A stretch of DNA of 20,173 nt, from assembly GCA_031553225.1 (NCBI GenBank), contig JAVBLU010000021.1, positions 1-20,173 on the forward strand. Direction: 5' to 3'. This document shows, in pieces, positions 13,977 to 20,173 of the stretch. The first letter of the stretch is position 1. Each line of letters begins with the position of its first letter. This DNA is from JAVBLU01 sp031553225. GTDB taxonomy: Bacteria > Bacillota > Clostridia > Christensenellales > UBA1750. The notes below the pieces were generated by a model. It had not been told where the DNA came from, ran no database searches, and worked only from the letters and a program-made list of their open reading frames with translations. The translations under genes were made by a program, and so were the position numbers.

Positions 13977-15437
13977 TCAGTCGATCACGAACCGCTCGAT
14001 GGACGCCACGCAGTTGAAGATGTCGTCCCAGGCGAACACCTCCCACACCAGGCTGGCGCCCCGCAGATAGGGGTGCTTGCTTAAGTCAAGCAAAAACTCG
14101 CCGCGCTCTATGTCCCCGTCGATCATGGAGGCGATGGGAACCCCGCTCACCACGCAGTCCACCCGAACGATGGCCCTTGCCGACCGGCGGCCTGCATCAT
14201 GAGCGCGGCGCAGGCCGGCGGCCTTCTCATTCCTTGGCGGCCGGCGCATAATCCGGTAGCTCAAAGAGTACGCATCCCTGCCGATCTTCTGCGGGCGGGA
14301 TACGTCCACCCCGTACTGCGGCGTAAGCTCTGCCATAACGCGCGCGCCGCCCCAGCCGTCCTCCAGAGGGTACTTATCCCGCCCGTATTGCTCCAGCAGC
14401 AGGGCTCTGTGAAGGGAAAACAGCTCCTGGTTCTGCAGTGCGATGCGCGCGGGGTTGCACTGCCCCAAACCGCTTTGGCACGCCGCCCTCAGCATGGGGA
14501 TCGACTCGCGCTCATAGCCCGCCAGCGCCGCCTCTACGGTGTCGATGGCCACGGGGTCGCGGGACGCCATGACCGCATTCGTGAGGATGTAATCGGCCTT
14601 CTGATCCGGATTGCCGATGTGATACACGCCGCCCACGGGCAGGGTTGGCCCCTTGCGGTTGGCCGTCAGACAGTCCATAACGGTGAAGTCATAGCTGCGG
14701 ACCATGTGCATGGCGCACAGATAGTCACGCAGGTTATGGCTGTGGTGCCTTCCGTGCTCGTCGTAATACATGCCGCTGTGCCCAAACCGGCCGGTGTCGC
14801 CCAGTACGCTGAACATGCTCCGAATGCCGTAGTGCAGCTTAAGCGCCCCGGTGATGCCCTGAAAGCCGTGGCTTTTGAAGATGGGCAGGCCGATCAGCAC
14901 GTCGCAGTACTCATCCGGCGCATCCGTCTTTGCCGCCTGCTCCTTGGTGCGCAGCATTTTGGGAAAGGCGACCCTTTCCAGGTGCCCGTCCGGCATCCGC
15001 ACCTCAAACAGCTGGCGGTCGTTTTCCCCCAGCGCGTCCAGGTTCACAAGCGACGCGCCCGAGGTTCCGTCCAATACGCCGTCCGCGTCGTAATCATAGC
15101 ATATGTCCTGCTCGTCCACACAGTTGTCGCCCGTCTGCTCCAGACGCGCCCAGTAAAACCCGCTGCCGGCCGATTTTAACGAAGGGTCTTTGTCGGCGTA
15201 CATGCAGGCGTCGGCGACGATCAGCCGCGCGCCGTGCCCGTAGCCGATGATCGCCCTGACCAGCTCGGCGAGGTACCGTACGATGCGCACGTCGGTGATG
15301 ATGCCCCGTCCCTTCTCACCCCTTTGGCCCATCGTCGGGCCAACCAGATTCACCTTCAGGACGACCCTGTCCCCCGGGCGGATGATCTCGCGCAGCCCCC
15401 CGGAAGGGAAAATCTGGCGGATCACATTGTCGAGCAT
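13977..15437 (-). CDS. DUF362 domain protein
   Basis: From the ATG at 15437 the protein has 486 residues. It shows DUF362 features: RPGDRVVLKVNLVGPT near the N-terminus, DVLIGLPIFKSHGFQGITGALK (with KSH and the glycine-rich ALKLHYG region) in the centre, DFTVMDCLTANRKGP, and ASRDPVAIDTVEAAL. DUF362 proteins are often fused to ferredoxin domains; no 4Fe-4S cysteine motif is visible here. The function of the family is poorly defined. The same frame continues 23 codons upstream with family-like sequence (SKVAFARQTGEPKTKEIQ). A good ribosome binding site, AAGGGGG, lies 7 nt before an ATC at 15506, so the true start may be that non-standard codon or a lost one. Confidence 0.82.
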   Translation of the reverse strand: MLDNVIRQIFPSGGLREIIRPGDRVVLKVNLVGPTMGQRGEKGRGIITDVRIVRYLAELVRAIIGYGHGARLIVADACMYADKDPSLKSAGSGFYWARLEQTGDNCVDEQDICYDYDADGVLDGTSGASLVNLDALGENDRQLFEVRMPDGHLERVAFPKMLRTKEQAAKTDAPDEYCDVLIGLPIFKSHGFQGITGALKLHYGIRSMFSVLGDTGRFGHSGMYYDEHGRHHSHNLRDYLCAMHMVRSYDFTVMDCLTANRKGPTLPVGGVYHIGNPDQKADYILTNAVMASRDPVAIDTVEAALAGYERESIPMLRAACQSGLGQCNPARIALQNQELFSLHRALLLEQYGRDKYPLEDGWGGARVMAELTPQYGVDVSRPQKIGRDAYSLSYRIMRRPPRNEKAAGLRRAHDAGRRSARAIVRVDCVVSGVPIASMIDGDIERGEFLLDLSKHPYLRGASLVWEVFAWDDIFNCVASIERFVID

Positions 15438-15715
15438 GTCCTGTATCTCTTTCGTCTTCGGTTCGCCCGTTTGCCGGGCAAAAGCGACCTTCGAAAAGTG
15501 ATTGATGTGAGCACCCCCTTCGCATATGCCTTCACCGTTAATTTATGCGGCGTCAGGCCGGCGTGATCAGCCGCCCGCTTGGGCGGCCCGGTCGGGGCGC
15601 CGGTGCGTTTTGGCCGGTTTGCTGCCGAAAAAGCGGAAGGGGGAAGACGCGTGCGCAAAGCGCGCCGCGCATAGGACGTGAATTTTCATGCTTTGTGGGG
15701 ACGCTTGTCGCGCAT

Positions 15716-15753
15716 AAAAAAACCGGGCGGCATGCATCACGCGCTCGGTTTTG
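15716..15753 (-). terminator. leftward intrinsic terminator
   Basis: An 11-bp stem (15719-15729 with 15742-15752, one G.U pair) is followed on the minus strand by seven T (15722-15716). It resembles the terminator at 943-978 (shared GCGCTCGG arm). It probably once ended a leftward gene now decayed in 15756-16560. Confidence 0.65.
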
Positions 15754-16209
15754 CATCGCGGTTGCCGTACGGCCGGCGCGCCGCTGGACGCCGGTATCTG
15801 CGTGGGCAGCGCCGTTACCCCCGGTATCGCGTTCTAGGCGCGCGCGGGCGAAACGGAGGCGTTAAGCCCCGCTCAGGCGATGGCGGACGGCGTTATGGCC
15901 CGCATGCCTTCGGGCGTGATCCACACGGATCCACACCCTGCGCCCGCGAGGTTTCGGTCGCAACATTCGCCTGTTCGCCGTCAACACGGCGCGGAAGCTG
16001 CACGGCGCTTTGCGCAAGGCCGGGCGAGACGCAGAGGCATGCGCGCCTACGCCCGCGACCGTATGGCGTGCATTCCGGAGAAGCGCCGCGACAAACGCGG
16101 GCTGCTGCACGCATGCGGCTTGATGAAGCTGCGCGCCTTCTGCCGGCCGTACCCCGAGCGCCCCATGAGCCCGTCGCCCCAGAAGGCGTCCGGCGGCCCG
16201 TGCTGCTGA

Positions 16210-16560
16210 TCAGCTCGCCAATCCGCGCAGGTAGCGCTTCGTGCAGGCGTCCCGCATCCGGAACTCTCCGGGCCCGGCAGGCGCGGGCGGCGCTTGAGCG
16301 CCTGTCCCACATGCGCACAACGACGCCCTATCCCCAGATGCGGCCGACCTCCTCCTGCGGGCGTCGCGCAGCGCGCAAAGACACTCGTCCGGATGCGGGC
16401 GAACGCGGAGAAACCGTCCGGCAGACGCATGTACTCGTGACAGCCCACATCCGGGCAGGCAAGCGCCCAGGACGCCCTCGTTCCCAGCGCCTCGTAGAGC
16501 GCCGCTGAATAAAACGCCCAGTATCGCCTGCGCAAGCCAATCGGGAAGCATGCGCACCCC
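16210..16560 (-). pseudogene. decayed leftward coding fragment, family unknown
   Basis: Minus-strand frames here give protein-like sequence but no single intact frame. One frame starts RMLPDWLAQAILGVLFSGAL; after a +/-1 shift near 16500 it continues as ALYEALGTRASWALACPDVG, then CHEYMRLPDGFSAFARIRTS. The joined reading looks like one protein with a frameshift. A leftward terminator at 15716-15753 would suit its former 3' end. I do not recognise the family, and the limits are approximate. Confidence 0.35.
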
Positions 16561-17373
16561 CTCTTCCGCTGCCATTCCAGCGTAACGGGGCGGTGTTTTG
16601 CATGCGGATTGCGCAGGCATATGAATCGTTTCTCACCGGCCGCCCGGCGGGGCGACGCGCAACCGCCGCAAGGGATGAGGAAACGCGGCGAACCGGTCCG
16701 CGTTATCGCTCATCTGATGGGCGCTCGCGTATACGCGGCGGGAAACTTCGCCCTCATCGCGGCATCGCGCCGAAAACCTGCATGCGCTGCGTCGCCTTCC
16801 CGTCTCGCCATCTCCTGTGCCGGATCGGTCTTTGTTGCGCCGAAGGGGAACGCGGGCATGCGCTTGGCGGCCACGCGGCTTTCCCGCACCCGGATCCGCA
16901 CGTCCCTTTCATCAAGGTTTCGTTCACCAGCTCTCCTACATCAACGCGTGAAGGAATCCCCGGTGTACCCGCCGGCGGGGCTGGCGAAGGCGATCCGCCC
17001 GTCGCCCGTTTCCCCGAACGCAAAGACAGCGCTGCCGGCGGTGTGGCCGCCGCCAGGCGCGTCCTGCCGGAACCCGTATTCCGCGACGGGGGGGCGATCG
17101 TTTACCTGCGGTGCGCACCGGACTGAACGCCCCGCGGCCGTCGGCGGCGTGTAGCCTGTCGCGATCGGCGCGCTGATGCAGTCCAACTCCGGCGGTCCCG
17201 CCTTTTTTGCAGTGACGCGGCTCGCCGCCGCTTTCGCATCCAACGCCGTGCCCGCCGACATCCGGAGCGTAACAACCTTCGCCGGATTGGCCGCCGCCTC
17301 CAGACGCGTGTACGTGGAGGCAAAACACCGGATAAGGTTTTACGGCTCCAGGCAATTGGGCGGCAGGGTGAGA

Positions 17374-18528
17374 TCAGGCGTGGTTTTTACGTACCTCATC
17401 TTTTTTGATGATGTCCGCCGCCTCGCGCAGAAGACCGAGCACCACCCGGTCGTTGGCGAAAACAATGGAGAATAGGCGCTTCAGCTCGGCGCGCGTCTGC
17501 GGCCGCTGCAGCAGATCCCCGGCGCCGGCCGGCAGGTCGTAGCCTGTCTCGGGGCCCACGCCGAGCTGCTTCCATATCTTCCAGCAGACGCCGTGCGTTG
17601 CGTTCAGTTCTGCGTCAAACACGTACTGCCGGATAACGCCGAACAGCTTGTCCTTCGCCGCCTGGTTCTCGCACAGGGTATGCAGGCTCGAGTCGGCCAC
17701 ATGCCAACGCGCTTCGATGGGAAAGCCGACCACGCCGAGCAGCCACCGCGCCGTATCCCATGCGTTGGCGGCGCTCACCCCGTCCAAACGTGCCGCGGTA
17801 TCCCTTTCCAAGCGGCCGTGCGCGGGGTGCTCCAGCGTTTGTATCATGCGGGCGAGCACGTCGCCATACCGCACCGTCTTTTCCGCGCTGCCCGTGATGA
17901 CCACGGCATCCCGGAAATGCGTGTACCAGTCCGCCAGGATAAACAGACCATCGTCGGTATAGCTTTGCGCCGCCACGATCTCCCGCGTGGGGCGCATCGT
18001 GTGGTCGAAGTGCTTGTGCGCGTCCAGCCCGCACAGCGTGCCGTCGCCATCGTAGCCGGTCACCACGTGCCAATCCGGGCCGGCGCCAAGCTTCATCAGC
18101 AGGGGCAGCCCGCGGTCGATGGACGCCCTTACGGCCGCAAGAACGTCGTCCTTCGCCGAGCCCTTGGGGAAGCGCTTGTACGCAAGCCCCGCATAGCCGA
18201 AGATAAACCGGAAGAACTCGTCGGGCCAGCGCCAGCCTTTGTGCCAGCCCGGCAGCGTTTGGTATGCGGAGTCTTCCTCCGGCCACACAAAGCCAAGGGA
18301 CACGCCGGTAAACGACTGATAATCGTGATAGAGCAGCAGGCGGTGCTTTTGCAGCGTCGTGCTTTTGCAGTTTCCGCAGCCGACGCAGTAGGAAGCCTTT
18401 TGTCCGCAGAAGAACGGCGTATCCTCCGTATAGCCAAGCGCCGGGGTCAAAGCGGAAGCCAGCGCCCCGAAAAACGGGCTGGATTCGGCGTCGGTGGGAA
18501 ACGCGATGACGTTGGACAGCAGTTTCAT
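17374..18528 (-). CDS. BtrH N-terminal/C39-like papain-fold protein (putative)
   Basis: The 384-residue protein starts at the ATG at 18528 with GGAGG (18542-18538) 9 nt upstream. Residues about 25-60 carry a cysteine cluster, FFCGQKASYCVGCGNC. Residues about 130-165 read RGLPLLMKLGAGPDWHVVTG, then YDGDGTLCGLDAH, the His-containing strand and GYD turn typical of peptidase C39-like and BtrH_N papain-fold domains. The C-terminal 200 residues are helical, as in BtrH-family proteins. BtrH transfers an acyl group during butirosin biosynthesis; whether this homologue is an acyltransferase or a peptidase is unknown. It follows the GyrI-like gene by 31 nt, probably in one operon. The fold assignment is tentative; the gene itself is well supported. 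Confidence 0.7.
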   Translation of the reverse strand: MKLLSNVIAFPTDAESSPFFGALASALTPALGYTEDTPFFCGQKASYCVGCGNCKSTTLQKHRLLLYHDYQSFTGVSLGFVWPEEDSAYQTLPGWHKGWRWPDEFFRFIFGYAGLAYKRFPKGSAKDDVLAAVRASIDRGLPLLMKLGAGPDWHVVTGYDGDGTLCGLDAHKHFDHTMRPTREIVAAQSYTDDGLFILADWYTHFRDAVVITGSAEKTVRYGDVLARMIQTLEHPAHGRLERDTAARLDGVSAANAWDTARWLLGVVGFPIEARWHVADSSLHTLCENQAAKDKLFGVIRQYVFDAELNATHGVCWKIWKQLGVGPETGYDLPAGAGDLLQRPQTRAELKRLFSIVFANDRVVLGLLREAADIIKKDEVRKNHA

Positions 18529-18559
18529 TGCATGCGCCTCCGGGTCGGTGCCGGCCTCG

Positions 18560-19012
18560 CTATCGAGGCTTGATCGCCGTATAATAATCCATCTGCTCGT
18601 AGCCCATCGTTTGGCGCGCGCTGGGCGGCGTGATGATGTTGCCGAGATCCGGCCGGCTCTTGTCCCGTTCAAAGCCGTTATCCGCCAGGAAGGCGTCCAC
18701 CTGCGCGCTTAAGGCGGCGACGTCGGTTTTTTGGTCGATGTCCGTGGCGACGGCATACAGACCGCCCGCAAAGCCGATGATGTCGTACCCCTCGGGCACG
18801 CTCAGGCCTTCCTCATACAGATAGAGCCAATGGAACCCCCCGGATACCATGTACGGCCCTTTATCCCAAAACAGAAAGTCCTTCGGGTATACCGAGCGCG
18901 GAAGCGAGGAAAACCATGCCGCAAACCCGTCGAATTTCGCCTCGCCAAACATGCCGACCCCCGAAGAGACCATCCTGCAGTCGGGGATTTCCACAATGCG
19001 TACCGCTTGCAT
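18560..19012 (-). CDS. GyrI-like / AraC effector-binding domain protein (stand-alone)
   Basis: The 150-residue protein starts at the ATG at 19012, with AAGGA 9 nt upstream. The sequence VRIVEIPDCRMVSSG at the start, then FDGFAAWFSSLP, FLFWDKG, YDIIGFAGGLYAVATDID and the ending LGNIITPPSARQTMGYEQMD follows the GyrI-like effector-binding fold found at the C-terminus of AraC/MerR-type regulators and as free proteins. No helix-turn-helix precedes it, and the start and ribosome binding site are good, so it seems a genuine stand-alone form, probably binding small hydrophobic or cationic ligands. It is the first intact gene of the unit with the BtrH/C39-like gene. Confidence 0.85.
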   Translation of the reverse strand: MQAVRIVEIPDCRMVSSGVGMFGEAKFDGFAAWFSSLPRSVYPKDFLFWDKGPYMVSGGFHWLYLYEEGLSVPEGYDIIGFAGGLYAVATDIDQKTDVAALSAQVDAFLADNGFERDKSRPDLGNIITPPSARQTMGYEQMDYYTAIKPR

Positions 19013-19027
19013 ATGCGCACATCCTTC

Positions 19028-19280
19028 CTATTTCGTATGGCATGCCGGGCAGAAGGCGGTGACGCCGCCTACGGAGGTCCTGTCCAAGGAATCTGCGCAT
19101 ACCGGGCAGTGGCGCCGGAGGTGTTTGCGCTCGGACATGGTCTGGTAGCCGACGGGATTCCCGCGCAGATCGACCTGTGATAGCGTCCCCGGGCGGGCCC
19201 GCGCTCGTACGGCTTGCCGACGCGCGCGCACGGATGCACTTGGGCACACAGCAGGAAGCGGGCGCCCGGGACGCCGCTTG
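19028..19280 (-). pseudogene. 3' remnant of a Nei/Fpg-family DNA glycosylase
   Basis: The last 50 codons read SQVDLRGNPVGYQTM, then CPVCADSLDRTSVGGVTAFC and PAC. This matches the C-terminus of Fpg/Nei (H2TH) DNA glycosylases: a D-L-x-G-x-P-G-Y-x-T segment followed by the CPxC...GG...FCPxC zinc finger. Upstream, after a frameshift near 19190, another frame (19275-19195) reads GVPGARFLLCAQVHP, resembling the conserved (I/V)PG...A.(I/V)HP region of these enzymes. No frame continues to an N-terminal MPE-like start, and a full gene (about 820 nt) would not fit intact before the next gene's stop. These enzymes excise oxidised bases; this copy is broken. Confidence 0.62.
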
Positions 19281-19797
19281 GCTGGCGCGCTTCGGCCCAC
19301 AGGAGACGCTCCTGATGCGCCTGTATGCAGCCGGCGGGCCTTTCTGCGCCAGATCCGTGGGGCTGGGCGCCCATGAATGCAGACGTACGATCCGTAAAGG
19401 GCTTGTGAAGCGCGAAGGAACAGACACGAAAGGCGCGGCATCAAGACGGAAACGTCCTGTGCGGCCACGGCAGAGCGTCATTTTGAAGCGCCGCATCCCT
19501 GCTGGCCGGGCGGGGTCTCTCGTTCTGGCCTTATGCAGGTTTTCCCGCCGCGGAAAAGCGGGAGCAAAGACCCAGGACGACTGCCGTGCACGCCCTTCCT
19601 CGGCGGAGCGTTGCGGGCGGCCCGGCATACGCCGCAGAGCCGGGCGCCATCCAGCGACGGTCGCCGTCTTTCGGTTCGGGACGCGCAAAGGCGAGCAGAG
19701 GCGTACCCGGGCAGGCGGGCGAGCACTTTGAGGATTCCGGGGCGACGCGGCGAGGGGCCGCCTCATCAGCGGACGGGGCCGCCCTTCGGGTAAGTCC
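19281..19797. other. gene-free tract, probably the decayed 5' part of the glycosylase gene
   Basis: No intact gene, RNA gene or clear promoter is seen in these about 500 bases. They are GC-rich with several overlapping open frames of low-quality, Arg/Pro-rich translation. The position fits the missing N-terminal two thirds of the Nei/Fpg remnant, but I could not match its conserved motifs here. Confidence 0.35.
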
Positions 19798-20173
19798 TCA
19801 CTCCGCGTGAAGAGCGGCCATGGTCAGGTAGTTGTAGGGCTTGTTGAAGTGTGGCAGAAAGAAGATGTCCAGCAGCTTCAGCTTGTCGATGGTGACCTTT
19901 TCCTGCACGGCCAGCGAGAACATGTGAATGCCCATAGAGATGTCGTGTTCCGAGGCCATCTGCGCGCCCAGCACCACGCGGGTGTTCCTGTCGTATACGA
20001 TGCGGATTTTGACCTTGCTGTTGCCCGTTTCGATGAATTCCGGCTTCTGGTTGTCCTCATGATCGGCGCAAACGGCCTGGAAGCCCGCCGCCAGGGCCCT
20101 TGCCAGGGTAAGGCCCGTGGAGACCATCTTATACTCGAACACGCATATGCCGTTGGAGCCCTGCACCCCCAGG
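19798..20173 (-). CDS. nox: NADH oxidase (water-forming type), C-terminal part only
   Basis: The visible 125 codons run from the right window edge to the stop at 19798; the start lies outside. They cover the C-terminal dimerisation domain of the pyridine nucleotide-disulfide oxidoreductase family. The pattern is that of NADH oxidase/CoA-disulfide reductase: KMVSTGLTL, then KVKIRIVYDRNTRVVLGAQM, SEHDISMGIHMFSLAVQEKV and DIFFLPHFNKPYNYLTMAA. The last segment is very characteristic of NADH oxidases of anaerobic and lactic Firmicutes, which reduce O2 with NADH to protect from oxygen and regenerate NAD+. Whether it is water- or peroxide-forming depends on the N-terminal cysteine, which is not in view. 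Confidence 0.88.
   Translation of the reverse strand, partial: LGVQGSNGICVFEYKMVSTGLTLARALAAGFQAVCADHEDNQKPEFIETGNSKVKIRIVYDRNTRVVLGAQMASEHDISMGIHMFSLAVQEKVTIDKLKLLDIFFLPHFNKPYNYLTMAALHAE

Larger units (their letters stand above)
15507..17373. other. 1.9-kb tract without an intact gene; several decayed frames
   Basis: No complete gene is supported. Coding-like pieces occur on both strands. On the plus strand, DAGICVGSAVTPGIAF runs into a stop near 15837 and resumes as ALSPAQAMADGVMARMPSG, and a shifted frame (about 15945-16040) reads GRNIRLFAVNTARKLHGAL. On the minus strand, ALYEALGTRASWALACPDVG (about 16505-16450) continues as CHEYMRLPDGFSAFARIR, and a second piece (about 17050-16945) reads SAVFAFGETGDGRIAFASPA. 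None has a start codon with a ribosome binding site, and frames shift every 100-200 bp. I could not assign a family. The tract is best read as remnants of two or more inactivated genes. Confidence 0.45.

Noticed and set aside
14199..15179. 326-codon plus-strand ORF opposite the DUF362 gene
   Set aside because: Shadow frame; DUF362 motifs are all on the minus strand.
17593..18573. 326-codon plus-strand ORF opposite the papain-fold gene
   Set aside because: Shadow frame without a start signal; the minus-strand gene has a good ribosome binding site and domain pattern.

Overview
The window looks like chromosomal DNA of a moderately GC-rich Firmicute, most likely a Clostridia-type anaerobe. This is inferred from strong AGGAGG-type ribosome binding sites on nearly every gene, an encoded tRNA CCA end, and gene families typical of that group: a YkpA/YbiT-like ABC-F protein, a DAO-Rieske oxidoreductase, DUF362, a GyrI-like protein and a water-forming-type NADH oxidase. 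No 16S or other taxonomic marker is present.

Layout. Positions 1-469 look like the end of an integrated mobile element. It carries the 5' end of a leftward AlbA_2 (Schlafen-like) gene with a clear promoter and operator, and a cluster of direct repeats. The element abuts the 3' half of a tRNA gene (best guess tRNA-Thr) with its own terminator at 465-550. A small hypothetical gene (588-944) follows, ending in a bidirectional terminator.

Positions 1024-7840 hold a tightly packed leftward operon of seven genes built almost entirely from GNAT acetyltransferase modules (about nine, some degenerate), two class I methyltransferase modules and one ParB-like module. Its junctions overlap or are at most 14 nt apart. 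It has its own promoter (8170-8198) and a leader of about 330 nt with a 27-codon upstream ORF and several hairpins, suggesting attenuation. A divergent promoter drives an ABC-F translation-factor-type ATPase and a small VOC-family protein. The leader and the ABC-F neighbour together suggest a ribosome-stress or antibiotic-response locus; that function is inference.

Positions 10369-12677 are a leftward two-gene operon: a FAD oxidoreductase with a C-terminal Rieske domain, translationally coupled to a tocopherol-cyclase-family protein. A second VOC-like gene (13468-13866) converges on a DUF362 gene (13977-15437). On the right are a BtrH/C39-like papain-fold protein, a GyrI-like effector-binding protein, the decayed 3' end of a Nei/Fpg DNA glycosylase, and the C-terminus of an NADH oxidase running off the edge.

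Three long tracts (12711-13467, 15507-17373, 19280-19797) have no intact gene but contain coding-like stretches broken by stops and frameshifts, so the right half looks like a region of gene decay.
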